This document shows, in pieces, positions 33,858 through 43,034 of a stretch of DNA of 64,000 nucleotides (the first letter of the stretch is position 1; the number at the start of each line of letters is the position of its first letter). A program made the translations under genes and the position numbers. The notes under the pieces were generated by a model. It saw nothing but the letters and a program-made list of their open reading frames with translations. It had not been told where the DNA came from and did not search any database. This DNA comes from Phycisphaerae bacterium (GTDB taxonomy: Bacteria > Planctomycetota > Phycisphaerae > UBA1845 > UTPLA1): assembly GCA_019636475.1 (NCBI GenBank), contig JAHBXN010000007.1, forward strand, positions 1 to 64,000, in the 5' to 3' direction.

Positions 33858-35597
33858 CTATTTTTGTCGGCCACCCTGCTTCGTCGCTTCAGGCTTTAGC
33901 AGCCTGGCCGCGCCGACCTCCTCCAGCCGCGTCAGGTCCGTCCAGAACGTGCCGTCGCCCGCGTAGATCAACTTGATCGAATTCGGCTGAAAACTCTCCG
34001 CAAAGGTAAAAAGGTTATACGCCTGCGGAGAACCAAAGGCCTCGACAAGCATCCGATAGCCCTGTGCTTCGGCATCCTTCCTGAATCGCTCCACATCCGC
34101 TTTGGCCTGACCGAGAATTTCCGTGCGCCGGGCATCGAGCGTCGCAACCTGCTGCTGGATGGTCGCAACCTCCAGCTCGGCCCGCGCGCCGATTTCAGCC
34201 GCCTGCTTCTCGCCGTCGGCTATGACATCCGCCACCATCACGCGCGTTTCGGCGTTGATCGATTCACGTGCGATATCGACCTTCTTTTTCACTTCCTCAA
34301 GCTGCGCTTTGACAACCGCCGCCTCACGCTGTTTGTCCTTGGTGAGTTGACTCTCCATCGCGATGTAGCTCTGCTGAATGGTTCGCTTGAGGTCTTCCAT
34401 CACGCTGCCGCCGAGTTCGCCACCGGTTGGCGCGTGCACCTCGATTTCGCGAACAAGCGCGAGCAGGACTTCGATATTCTTGGCGCGGCAGATTCGCTGG
34501 AGTTCGGCCGTCAGGTCCTGTTGAAATTTCTCGCGTTTTTCGCCCTGTATGAAGTCGCGTGCAGCGTAGGTCGAACCAATGTTCCGACAAATCGATCGCA
34601 ACTGAGGCACAATGACCTTGTCGAGAACGCCGTCGACATTGCCGAATTCGTTGATGATCTCCGCTGCATGACTCGGATCAATTCCCCATACCACGGTCAC
34701 GCCGACGGAAATCATGAATCCGGTATCCGACGGAAATGAAATCTGCTCCGTCGCATCGGTCTGCATGTGCAACTGGGAATATTCATTAAAACCGATTTCA
34801 ACAAGGGTCACTTTCTGGACACGCGGGTTGATGAAGTAGATTCCCGGCTGCAAAACATCGCGCTGCGTGCCGCGCTGACCCGCCTCGGCCAACGGTCGAA
34901 CGTGCATCTCGAGTTCGGGTTGCGTCGATGCAATCTCGTCATCGCTGTCGCGCGCACTGGTTCGGCTGGTATCCGTGACATCCGGCACGATGCGTTCTGC
35001 CGCATTCGACGAGGCACGAGAATCCATCAAATTGGTGACGACGCCGACAAAACCGGTCGGGACGAATGTCGCCGGATAGAGTTCGACCGAGTACACGTTC
35101 GGGTTCAACTTGTAGGTGCCAGGCGTCAGCACTTCTTCCAGAATGCCCTGATACCCGCTGGATCGCTTGACCACGAGACGACCCTCAGGCGCCTTCTTCC
35201 CGACACGTCGCGTTACGACACCGATGCGCGGCAGATGCTCGACCACCTGATCCATCATCTTCCGAACCGCGTCAGGCTGATAAGCTGGAACCATTGATCG
35301 AAAGGTCCATTTTGTCGGGTCGCCGGCGGGGATGACCGTCTGCGGCACGAGTTTCCATTCGTAACGAAGGGGATCGCGGAAATGACGTCCGGGGCCCAGC
35401 ACCTCCACCTGAATTCCGCGCTGCTGCGGTTCTGTCGCGACCGACTCGCTGCCCGGAAGGGGTTCGCCGGTTTTCTTGATCAACACGGCGCACATTCCCG
35501 CTGGCACATAAATTCGGCAGGTCATCCATGCGACGATGCCGGTGACGCCCGTACCCAGCAATGCGATGCCGACAATGATAAGAACGATTTTCCGCAT
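33858..35597 (-). CDS. SPFH/band-7 domain membrane protein (second of pair)
   Basis: A 579-aa protein. Residues 4-24 form a single N-terminal transmembrane helix. There follow two beta-rich modules of the pattern GVLxxxxGxPLP...VLxPGxY/HxxNP. Then comes the SPFH core (about 240-390) with ISVGVTVVWGIDPSHAAEII and VPQLRSICRNIGSTYAARDFI, and a long coiled coil rich in Ala/Glu/Gln/Lys (about 400-510). The C-terminus is FTFAESFQPNSIKLIYAGDG. SPFH proteins oligomerise in membranes (flotillin, HflK/C). The start codon overlaps the stop of the paralogue upstream (TAATG), so they are translationally coupled and probably hetero-oligomerise. Confidence 0.88.
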   Translation of the reverse strand: MRKIVLIIVGIALLGTGVTGIVAWMTCRIYVPAGMCAVLIKKTGEPLPGSESVATEPQQRGIQVEVLGPGRHFRDPLRYEWKLVPQTVIPAGDPTKWTFRSMVPAYQPDAVRKMMDQVVEHLPRIGVVTRRVGKKAPEGRLVVKRSSGYQGILEEVLTPGTYKLNPNVYSVELYPATFVPTGFVGVVTNLMDSRASSNAAERIVPDVTDTSRTSARDSDDEIASTQPELEMHVRPLAEAGQRGTQRDVLQPGIYFINPRVQKVTLVEIGFNEYSQLHMQTDATEQISFPSDTGFMISVGVTVVWGIDPSHAAEIINEFGNVDGVLDKVIVPQLRSICRNIGSTYAARDFIQGEKREKFQQDLTAELQRICRAKNIEVLLALVREIEVHAPTGGELGGSVMEDLKRTIQQSYIAMESQLTKDKQREAAVVKAQLEEVKKKVDIARESINAETRVMVADVIADGEKQAAEIGARAELEVATIQQQVATLDARRTEILGQAKADVERFRKDAEAQGYRMLVEAFGSPQAYNLFTFAESFQPNSIKLIYAGDGTFWTDLTRLEEVGAARLLKPEATKQGGRQK

Positions 35598-37189
35598 TAC
35601 TTTCGCTCCTCCGTTTTCACGGCCGACGACATCTTGAACGACTGGAACTGCTTGAAAATGTCCGCAAAAGTCCCCTCGGTATTGGAAACGATCGACTGAA
35701 TGGCCGGCGCCGTTTTTTGCAGGAAGAAGTGCTGTGCGTAGGCGGCTCCGTCACCAAAGGCCGCGACGGACTTCGCCAGCGGTTCGGCCTTTGCCTGAAA
35801 TCCGAAAAGGATCACCTTGGCCTCGGCTTCACCGCGGGAACGCAGAGCGGCCGCTTCCTTTTCGGCTGCCTCGAGTTGCAGCTTGGCGACCTCGAGCGCC
35901 CGATTCGCCTGCGTGACGGATACGACCTTGCCCTGTTCGGCATCTTTTGTCATCGTGACGACATTGCGTCTGGCATCGCCCAGTGCGGTATTGCGGCCCG
36001 CCATTTCCTGCTGTTCGACCAGCAAAGCCTCGCTTTTCGCTTCTTCCATGCGATTCGTGGATCGTTCGATTTCCTGATCCGCCTGCTCTCGCTGACTGAT
36101 GAGCGCCGCGATTTCGCTCGGCGGTTGAATATCCCGAACCAGGGCCGCCCTGATATCAATGCCCTGCTTCCAGCACTCGTCCTTCAATTCGGTCAACAGC
36201 CGCGTTTGAAACGCCGACCGCGTCCGGCCGCTGATGAATTCCCTCGCCTTGAGCTTGGAGCCCTGAATGCGAGCGATACTGCGAGCATTCGGAAGAATAA
36301 TCTTGTTCAGAATGTCATCCACATCACCGTACGCGACCGTCACTTCGGCCACCCGGTCCGGCCGGATGGCCCATTCAATGGTGCCTTCAATCGTAATGGT
36401 GAAACTGTCGCTCGACGGGAAGTAGATCGCGTCATTCCCGACGGTGTCATACTTGTGGCTGCGAATATCAACAATGTCGATTCGCTTCAAATAGGGATTG
36501 AAATACTCCAATCCCGGCGGAAGTGTTTCGCGCTGGACGCCCTTTTCACCAGGCGCCACGGTGTAGGTGTTCTTCACCTTCGGCTCATTGCCTGAGAGGA
36601 GCGTTACGACTCCGACATGTCCTTCCGGAATGGAGATCGCCGGGTACTTCTGAACGTCGTACGCCAGCAGATTCACATCATGTCGGCCCGGGCCGAGCAC
36701 CTGCGCGACGGGCCCCCGTTCGTCCGGCTCCGTCGCGACGGTCTTCGGATATGGTAACGGTCTGCCAAATTTCCGAATCAACACGCCCACCTGTCCCTGT
36801 TCAATAATTGTCGTGTCGATGACCCGAGGCTCGCGCGACCACGGATTGGGAAAGTACCGGCCTTCCTTGTTCACTTCGTACTGAATGCCCTTGTACCCTT
36901 CGCGAACGGCCTGCTCGCTATTGCCGGTTGACGCCGCAATTCCCGCCACGAGTTCCGGATAGAGAATCACCTGATCGCCGTAATCGTCATACAGCGTCTT
37001 CGGCAGGTCCTCACCGGATTTATTCACCAACACCAGCAGTTTGTTCGTGCCCACCTCGACCCGAATGACAAACCACAAAACGAACAGACCGAAGACGATC
37101 AACGCGATCGCTCCGATGGCGAGCATTGTGAAAATCGGCAGCTTCGCCAGATTGACTCTTCCAATAGACTTGCTCGGCGCTCCTGACAT
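35597..37189 (-). CDS. SPFH/band-7 domain membrane protein (first of pair)
   Basis: A 530-aa paralogue of the following gene. One transmembrane helix lies at about 19-42 (AIGAIALIVFGLFVLWFVI), then beta modules including GRPLP...VATEPDERG...QVLGPGRH, which recurs as VATEPQQRG...EVLGPGRH in the partner. The SPFH core shows ITIEGTIEWAIRPDRVAEV and IILPNARSIARIQGSKLKAR, and a long coiled coil (about 370-470) follows. The ATG at 37189 has GGAGG five bases upstream; the longer TTG start is rejected. A role in membrane microdomains or protease control is known for the superfamily, but the specific role is unknown. Confidence 0.88.
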   Translation of the reverse strand: MSGAPSKSIGRVNLAKLPIFTMLAIGAIALIVFGLFVLWFVIRVEVGTNKLLVLVNKSGEDLPKTLYDDYGDQVILYPELVAGIAASTGNSEQAVREGYKGIQYEVNKEGRYFPNPWSREPRVIDTTIIEQGQVGVLIRKFGRPLPYPKTVATEPDERGPVAQVLGPGRHDVNLLAYDVQKYPAISIPEGHVGVVTLLSGNEPKVKNTYTVAPGEKGVQRETLPPGLEYFNPYLKRIDIVDIRSHKYDTVGNDAIYFPSSDSFTITIEGTIEWAIRPDRVAEVTVAYGDVDDILNKIILPNARSIARIQGSKLKAREFISGRTRSAFQTRLLTELKDECWKQGIDIRAALVRDIQPPSEIAALISQREQADQEIERSTNRMEEAKSEALLVEQQEMAGRNTALGDARRNVVTMTKDAEQGKVVSVTQANRALEVAKLQLEAAEKEAAALRSRGEAEAKVILFGFQAKAEPLAKSVAAFGDGAAYAQHFFLQKTAPAIQSIVSNTEGTFADIFKQFQSFKMSSAVKTEERK

Positions 37190-37324
37190 TACTGCCTCCT
37201 CAACTCGCAATCCTCTGTGCTAAAGTCCACCGGGCGGTACCCGATCTCCGCCGGTGCGTTCAATGCGACCTGTCTTGGTCCGGCACCCGTGGGAGGAATC
37301 GCGCATCGATGCGCGACCCCAAGC

Positions 37325-37546
37325 CTATTCAATCCGCTTGCCGCATTTTCCGCAGAATGATCCATCCTGCGTATTCAGATGCCCGCAGCCTTCGCAACGT
37401 CGATATTTCGAGGCCGCCCCGACCGAATCATTCGCAGGTCTTCTGCCCGATTTCCGCTGCAAACGATTTGCCGTGCCCACACGATACAGGATGATCAGCC
37501 CGGCGGATACCGCCGCCAGCGACACAATGATGATGATCCGCGTCAT
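37325..37546 (-). CDS. Small membrane protein with zinc ribbon
   Basis: A 73-aa protein: an N-terminal transmembrane helix (IIIIVSLAAVSAGLIILY), a basic linker, and a C-terminal CxxC...CxxC zinc ribbon (CEGCGHLNTQDGSFCGKCGK). GAGG lies eight bases before the ATG. It is 135 bases upstream of the SPFH pair on the same strand and may be an accessory protein to it. Confidence 0.75.
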   Translation of the reverse strand: MTRIIIIVSLAAVSAGLIILYRVGTANRLQRKSGRRPANDSVGAASKYRRCEGCGHLNTQDGSFCGKCGKRIE

Positions 37547-37706
37547 CTAACCGGCCTCGCACACAACGACCCGGCCGGGATCGTCTCGTTTCGTCCAAAG
37601 TATAACGCTACCCGAGCAGACCTGTGATTATAATCCGCACGTTCGTTTCAACCGCACGATTGCAAGCCGTTTGAATGCCAATCAGACGGGCTGCGACTTT
37701 GCGCAC

Positions 37707-38783
37707 TCATCCGTTTGAACCATACATCCTGTTGTAGTAATCCCGGTAAGCGCCCGACGTGACTCGATCCAGCCAGGCATCATTTGAGATATACCACTGG
37801 ATTGTTCGCTGCAATCCGTCTTCAAATGTAACCGTTCGTCTCCAGCCCAGTTCGCTTTCGATTCGAGAACAATCGATCGCGTACCGATAGTCATGACCGG
37901 GACGATCCTTGACGAATGTGATCAGGGATTCCGGCTTGTTCATCATTCGCAGGATGGCTTTGACAACATCGATGTTCCGCCGTTCGCTGCTGCCGCCTAT
38001 ATTGTAGGTGCGGCCCGGCCTTCCCTTCGTCAATGCCGCCCAAATCGCCGAACAATGATCCTCGACGTACAGCCAATCCCGCACGTTGCGGCCGTCTCCG
38101 TAGACGGGCAACGGCCGATCCAGTCGCGCATTATTGATCATGAGCGGGATCATCTTTTCAGGAAATTGATAGGGTCCGTAGTTGTTCGAGCATCGCGTAA
38201 TCAAGACAGGAAGCCCGTACGTCGTGCCGAAGGCGGAGACAAGATGATCAGCTGCCGCTTTACTGGCACTGTACGGTGAGTGCGGGTCAAGTGGCGTCAG
38301 CTCGGAGAACAGCCCTTCGTTTCCGAGCGAACCATACACTTCATCGGTGCCGACCTGAAGGAATCGCAGATTTCCGCAGGATCTCGCCGCTTCGAGCAGA
38401 CTCAGCGTCCCCTGGACGTTGGTGCGAATGAAGGGAGCCGCACCTTCAATCGACCGGTCTACATGGCTTTCCGCGGCAAAATTCACGATCGCATCGACAC
38501 CGTGCCGGTGACACAGCGCTACCACCGTCGCCGTCTCGCAGATATCCGCCCTGGCGAAGACGTACCGCGGCTCATCGGCTGTCACGTCCGCCAGATTTTC
38601 GAGATTTCCGGCGTAGGTGAGGCAGTCGAGGTTGATGATGCGGGTGCCGCCGGTTTCCCCGGTTCGAGCAAGCACATGGCGAATGAAATTCGAACCGATG
38701 AATCCCGCTCCGCCGGTGACCAGAACGCACTTCGGCGAGAAACCATCCTGCTGACCTGCCTGAGATGCGGAGACTCCGTTCAC
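37707..38783 (-). CDS. rfbB: dTDP-glucose 4,6-dehydratase
   Basis: A 358-aa extended short-chain dehydrogenase that converts dTDP-glucose to dTDP-4-keto-6-deoxyglucose for surface-sugar synthesis. The Rossmann motif TGGAGFIGSNF, the active-site GTDEVYG (Thr-Asp-Glu) and YSASKAAADH (Tyr-xxx-Lys) are intact. The GTG start overlaps the stop of rfbA (GTGA), which fixes the start and implies coupling. rfbC and rfbD do not follow in the window, so the final product (rhamnose or another 6-deoxyhexose) is undetermined. Confidence 0.95.
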   Translation of the reverse strand: MNGVSASQAGQQDGFSPKCVLVTGGAGFIGSNFIRHVLARTGETGGTRIINLDCLTYAGNLENLADVTADEPRYVFARADICETATVVALCHRHGVDAIVNFAAESHVDRSIEGAAPFIRTNVQGTLSLLEAARSCGNLRFLQVGTDEVYGSLGNEGLFSELTPLDPHSPYSASKAAADHLVSAFGTTYGLPVLITRCSNNYGPYQFPEKMIPLMINNARLDRPLPVYGDGRNVRDWLYVEDHCSAIWAALTKGRPGRTYNIGGSSERRNIDVVKAILRMMNKPESLITFVKDRPGHDYRYAIDCSRIESELGWRRTVTFEDGLQRTIQWYISNDAWLDRVTSGAYRDYYNRMYGSNG

Positions 38784-39511
38784 GCTGTCCCTTCCCGCTC
38801 AATCAACTGATTCACCCGCGCAAGGGACTCAAACGTGCCGGCATCACTCCACCAGCCCCTGATGAAGCCGTGCGATAAGTCGCCCCGCTGAAGATACGCA
38901 TTGTTTACGTCGGTAATCTCCAATTCGCCCCGACCCGACGGTTTCAGCGCGCGCACCATGTCGAACACGTCCGCGTCATAAAAATAAAAGCCCGTGACGG
39001 CATAGGAAGACCGTGGCCGGCTCGGCTTCTCTTCAATGCCAACGATTCGGTCATCACGAAGTTCCGCCACGCCGAAGCGATGCGGATCGGTGACTTCCTT
39101 AAGAAGAACGCGTGCTCCGCTGGATTGCTTCGAAAACCGGATGGCCTCGTCCGCGAGAGAATCGCAGGTGATGTTGTCACCGAGAATCACAAAGACCTTC
39201 TGACCGCCCGCAAAGTTTTCAGACAACCCGAGCGCCTGAGCGATTCCACCCGCCTCATCCTGGACCTTGTAGGTAAACCGAACGCCGAATTCCCTGCCCG
39301 AACCCAACAGACCGACCACATCTCCCATGTGTTCAACGCCTGTCACGATCAGGATTTCCTCGATGCCCGCGCCCCGAAGCTGTTCAATTGGGTAGTAGAT
39401 CATCGGCATTCGACCGACCGGCAGCAGATGTTTGTTCGTGACCTTGGTCAACGGCCACAACCGCGATCCGGTGCCGCCCGCCAGAACAATGCCCTTTATC
39501 GTCGAACCCAT
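38780..39511 (-). CDS. rfbA: Glucose-1-phosphate thymidylyltransferase (short form)
   Basis: A 243-aa nucleotidyltransferase that makes dTDP-glucose. The nucleotide-binding LAGGTGSRLWPLTKVTNKHLLPVG, the segment ILGDNI, the sugar-binding EEKPSRPRSSYAVTGFYFYD and the C-terminal WWSDAGTFESL (metal Asp) follow RmlA. It is about 50 residues shorter than enterobacterial RmlA and resembles the short bacterial/archaeal form. The ATG at 39511 has AGGAG six bases upstream. It forms a two-gene operon with rfbB. Confidence 0.9.
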   Translation of the reverse strand: MGSTIKGIVLAGGTGSRLWPLTKVTNKHLLPVGRMPMIYYPIEQLRGAGIEEILIVTGVEHMGDVVGLLGSGREFGVRFTYKVQDEAGGIAQALGLSENFAGGQKVFVILGDNITCDSLADEAIRFSKQSSGARVLLKEVTDPHRFGVAELRDDRIVGIEEKPSRPRSSYAVTGFYFYDADVFDMVRALKPSGRGELEITDVNNAYLQRGDLSHGFIRGWWSDAGTFESLARVNQLIEREGTA

Positions 39512-39679
39512 TCGGAGCTCCTTGAAACGCAATCCGGCCTATTGTTGACGAGAAGCGCACGGGTATCAATTCCGATGCTTATCGGCATCGTCGGGACGCC
39601 GCGCCGCCGCCCATGAGCCGATCAGGCGTCGATGCACTCGGCCGCCTTGACGTGGAGGGCGACGTTGAGAAGTGAGGCA

Positions 39680-40588
39680 TTACCGATTCAGAAACCCGGT
39701 GACCGTGCTGACGAATTTCTGCGGTTCTTCATCCATCGGCAGATGACCCGACTGATCGAAGCGCACGAACTGAGATCCAGTCAGTTGCTTGTGAAGATTC
39801 TCACCGACGGAAATCGGGATGATGTTGTCGTGCTCACCCCAGATGATCAAGGCGGGCTGCCTCACATCGCGATAGGCAAAATCAAGTGGATCGCCGGCGG
39901 AACCTCCGAGAAGTCCCTCGATCGCTCGGCCCAGACCCTCGATGCGAATCCGCGAATAGTATGCCGAAACGAACTCATCCGTGACGACCTGAGGTCGATA
40001 GACACTGGAAGTCAGTCCCCGCCGGACTGTGTCCTCGCTGACTACGAATGTCTGAATCAGCGCGGATGCCAGCGGCAGCAGTTCTCTCGGAATACCTGAT
40101 GAACCGCCCGTGCGCGGCCCGGCGCCATCGACCGCAATGACGGACGTCACACGATTGCGCTCCTGCACCGCCAACAGCATCGCAATGCCCGCGCCATACG
40201 AGTGCCCTAGAACGTGCGCTTCGCGAACGCCGAGGCGATCCATCAGTCCGGTGACCAGCGCGACCTGGCCCCGCGGCGAGTAGGGTTCCGCACCGAATGG
40301 TCTCTCGGTGTATCCGAAGCCGTTCAAGTCGACGGCGATCACATCGAAGGATTTTGCGAGCCCGTCCATGACCTGCCGGTATGAGAAGGTGGAACCCGCG
40401 AAGCCGTGGATAAGAATCAGTGAATCGCCGCTGCCCTTGCGTTCGAAATGGACCCACTGCTCACCGACCTTCACAAACTCGTGGCGCGGTACGGTTTCAA
40501 GGATGGTTGCATACGGCGTCAAAGCAATGCAGCCGCCGCCCGTGAAGCAGCACGCGATCGCGATAGACGGACCTGCAAGGAGCTTCAT
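39680..40588 (-). CDS. Lipoprotein alpha/beta hydrolase
   Basis: A 302-aa protein with a lipoprotein-like N-terminus (hydrophobic run ending TGGGC, Cys at about residue 20). The alpha/beta-hydrolase fold follows with oxyanion segment LILIHGFAGS, nucleophile elbow GHSYGAG, acid in WGEHDNIIP, and His in SGHLPMDE. It is close to lipases and haloalkane-dehalogenase-like hydrolases; the substrate is unknown. It is probably anchored at the outer membrane. GGAGG lies six bases upstream of the ATG. Confidence 0.85.
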   Translation of the reverse strand: MKLLAGPSIAIACCFTGGGCIALTPYATILETVPRHEFVKVGEQWVHFERKGSGDSLILIHGFAGSTFSYRQVMDGLAKSFDVIAVDLNGFGYTERPFGAEPYSPRGQVALVTGLMDRLGVREAHVLGHSYGAGIAMLLAVQERNRVTSVIAVDGAGPRTGGSSGIPRELLPLASALIQTFVVSEDTVRRGLTSSVYRPQVVTDEFVSAYYSRIRIEGLGRAIEGLLGGSAGDPLDFAYRDVRQPALIIWGEHDNIIPISVGENLHKQLTGSQFVRFDQSGHLPMDEEPQKFVSTVTGFLNR

Positions 40589-40675
40589 CCCTTTCCTCCA
40601 GCGGACTTCGCTCGACGCGAATTGTCCATTCCAGACTCGACATCGGACGCTAATGAAACGTCGGCATTCTGTCCC

Positions 40676-41557
40676 TCAGTGAATGCCACCTGAGAGGTTC
40701 AGTCCGGTCGCGAATGCAACGAGTTCCATCATGGATCGGCCGACAAAGACACCTCGATCCGGCGATATCTTAACCTCACCGGCCGCAACGCCCCCCAATG
40801 CCAGATGCACGCCCAACGATTGCAGTTCACTTGCCAGTTGAGCCATTTGCGAACTGAGCGTCCTCGGATTCTGCGCGATACTGATGCTGACCCAGACAAA
40901 TGTCGGTTTGTGGGTCTCAACGGCCGTCAGAAAGGAATGGATGGGCGTATCGGGACCCAGGTTTATCGCTCGAAAACCATCTGACGCGAGTACGACCGAT
41001 GTTGCCAGTGATGAGAGCAGATGGGAATCGCCTGGCGGTGCGCCGCCAATCGCTACGGCACCGTCAGCCGGCGGCTCGAACATCGATCGGATTCTTGAGA
41101 GTGCCTGAATGCAAATATCCGAAGCACGATGCTCCAGGAAGATCCCGTCTCCGTTTCGATGCTTCCACAACTCACCGATCTTCGACATGGCGGCGGACAG
41201 CGGCCCGTCACAGATTGATGCGACGGAGTGACCGCGCAGATAAAGCGAAAGCAGCAGCCCTCGAGCGCGCGGCGCGTCGCCGGTCAGCAGGGCCTGTAAG
41301 AGGTTTTCGTCGGTTTTTTCGACTGGCACATCCTGGGCCGAGCTGCTGGCTTCGGGGGGCAATCCCAGAACGTCGGGATGAACAATCGGGGTCTGGCTTT
41401 GACGAATGAAACGCAGAACCTCGTCGATCGCGATTCGCCGATGTCCCCCGCTGGTTTTTGTGGCGACGATGAGTCCATCATCAACCCACCGTTTGATCGA
41501 AGACTCGCTCACGCCAATGGCATAAGCCAGATCTTTCGGAGAGACAACAGGTTTCAC
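40676..41557 (-). CDS. CarH-like MerR-family B12-binding transcriptional regulator
   Basis: A 293-aa regulator. Residues 1-55 are a MerR-type winged helix (PKDLAYAIGVSESSIKRWVDDGLI). Residues about 85-170 are the helical cobalamin-cap domain with an EH at LEHRASDICIQAL preceded by W and ten residues (CarH proteins have W-x9-EH). Residues about 175-290 form the Rossmann B12-binding domain with APPGDSHLLSS, the His being the expected lower cobalt ligand. CarH represses in the dark with adenosylcobalamin and releases DNA in light; light sensing here is inferred. The start is GTG with GGAGG five bases upstream. A palindrome lies in the divergent promoter region. Confidence 0.82.
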   Translation of the reverse strand: MKPVVSPKDLAYAIGVSESSIKRWVDDGLIVATKTSGGHRRIAIDEVLRFIRQSQTPIVHPDVLGLPPEASSSAQDVPVEKTDENLLQALLTGDAPRARGLLLSLYLRGHSVASICDGPLSAAMSKIGELWKHRNGDGIFLEHRASDICIQALSRIRSMFEPPADGAVAIGGAPPGDSHLLSSLATSVVLASDGFRAINLGPDTPIHSFLTAVETHKPTFVWVSISIAQNPRTLSSQMAQLASELQSLGVHLALGGVAAGEVKISPDRGVFVGRSMMELVAFATGLNLSGGIH

Positions 41558-41869
41558 AGACTCCTCCAGATTGCCCGCACCTCTACATGATAGTTACTCG
41601 CATGCCATTAGAAAATGGATTTGCACGAAATTTCGTTCACCGCTTTGATTCCGGTCGGATTGCTGCCGCTGGACCGAATCTTCCGAGACGATCGACGTTA
41701 ACCTGCGGCGGATTCGCACGGCGAGGAGCAGGCAGAATAATCCGGACTCCGTTTATCAACAATATCGACAGAATGGTACTGTGTCGAAGAACTTGGACGA
41801 AAATCCCGATCCGGCTCCCATGCTGGGATTGATTCCTCGAATGCCATCCGACGAGAATTCCCATCGCCC
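41558..41869. other. Divergent intergenic region of carH-like gene and bpt
   Basis: These 312 bases separate two divergent genes. They contain the Shine-Dalgarno of the regulator, an inverted repeat CCATT-n4-AATGG (41605-41618) and the larger palindrome at 41622-41639. No gene was recognised. Confidence 0.5.
41622..41639. promoter_or_regulatory. Palindromic operator candidate
   Basis: A perfect 12-bp palindrome ACGAAATTTCGT (41625-41636) extends to 16 of 18 symmetric bases (TG...CA flanks). It lies 65 bases upstream of the GTG of the CarH-like gene. MerR-type regulators bind palindromes in their own promoter, so autoregulation is plausible but unproven. Confidence 0.4.
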
Positions 41870-42607
41870 ATGGACAAGCCATACAACGACTCGAATGACT
41901 CGGCGGACGCGACGCACGGGATTCGCCTGCACCTTTACGTGGGAGAGGCTCAGCCGTGCGCTTACCTTCCTGGCCGCGCTGCGACCAACGAGTTTGTGTA
42001 CCTCGATGGACTCGGTTCGAGTGTTTACCAGAATCTGATGGACCTCGGGTTTCGTCGAAGCGGCGACGTCGCCTATCGACCGCGCTGCGACGGGTGCGTC
42101 GAGTGCGTGCCGATTCGGGTGCCGGTGAATGACTTCAAGGCCACCCGATCGCAGCGCCGATCGGTCCGCAAGAATCGTGACGTTCGGATTTCGATCACGC
42201 GGCCTCAGGCATCAGACGAGAAGTGGGACATGTACCGCTCGTACCTCGCGGAACAGCACGATGGAACGATGAGCGATGATCGTGAGTCGTTCGAGCGATT
42301 TCTCTACCGGTCCCCCATCGACACGATTGAAATGACTTACCATATCGATGGCGACCTGGTCGGTGTCGGCATTCTTGATGTCACCCCTTCCTGCCTGTCT
42401 TCCGTTTACTTCTACTTCGATCCGAACCATTCCCGCCGCAGCCTTGGCGTGTTTTCGGTGATCATGGAGATTGAAGAATGCCGCCGGCGCGGGCTGCCGT
42501 ACTGGTACGGCGGATACCATGTCGCGGAGTGTCAGCGAATGGCCTACAAGGCCGATTTTCGTCCGAATGAGCGGCTTGGAGCCGACAGTCGGTGGCATCG
42601 GGAGTGA
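41870..42607 (+). CDS. bpt: Aspartate/glutamate leucyltransferase (N-end rule)
   Basis: A 245-aa protein of the ATE1/Bpt family that transfers Leu (or Arg) from aminoacyl-tRNA to N-terminal Asp or Glu, tagging proteins for ClpS-ClpAP. The N-terminal CAYLPGRAATNEF and the Cys cluster YRPRCDGCVECVPIRV are diagnostic. The C-terminal GNAT-like half shows SSVYFYFDPNHSRRSLGVFS and WYGGYHVAECQRMAYK. Length fits Bpt. The start has only a weak GAG upstream. Monocistronic, divergent from the CarH-like regulator. Confidence 0.92.
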   Translation: MDKPYNDSNDSADATHGIRLHLYVGEAQPCAYLPGRAATNEFVYLDGLGSSVYQNLMDLGFRRSGDVAYRPRCDGCVECVPIRVPVNDFKATRSQRRSVRKNRDVRISITRPQASDEKWDMYRSYLAEQHDGTMSDDRESFERFLYRSPIDTIEMTYHIDGDLVGVGILDVTPSCLSSVYFYFDPNHSRRSLGVFSVIMEIEECRRRGLPYWYGGYHVAECQRMAYKADFRPNERLGADSRWHRE

Positions 42608-43034
42608 CAGCGGAGCGGAGCGCTTTCGGATAATGGGAATTTTTTCCGCGATTTTATTGAATGGTCCGGATTGAGCTGAACTCTTCGATGCCGCGCGTCG
42701 ATATCTGGTTCGCCGCGGAGCGGCCCGCACACTCGCGGAAGCTCGTACGGAGTACGACGCCGACCGAAGTACGAAGCTGGAACGGTCCCCACCGCAATCC
42801 AGGGCATCGGTCAGTCGGCACATCATGCATGCAGAACGCGTCGAGGCCGCTGGAGGGCGGCCTCATGCGTTTTTACCCGCAGACACGTGACCGCGGTTCA
42901 CATCGAGCGATTCGACGATTCTCGCCTCGAGCGGCGACGTCGCAGGCCCGAAAATGGACGTAAAGCGCTGCCCATCGTTCGACGATAACAGATGTGGCCG
43001 TCGAAACCGTGACGGCGTCCTGGAGCGAACAGCC
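42608..43034 (+). other. Region between bpt and HDOD gene
   Basis: About 430 bases. A strong terminator hairpin lies at 42843-42874, 236 bases beyond the bpt stop. The frames within it (42661-42963 plus, 42544-42807 minus) have no recognisable product. It may be a long 3' UTR or hold a small RNA. Confidence 0.4.
42843..42874 (+). terminator. Rho-independent terminator
   Basis: An 8-bp perfect stem GAGGCCGC (42843-42850) with GCGGCCTC (42857-42864), a 6-nt loop, then ATGCG and five T residues (42870-42874). The minus-strand reading has no T-run, so it acts on plus-strand transcripts. Confidence 0.65.
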
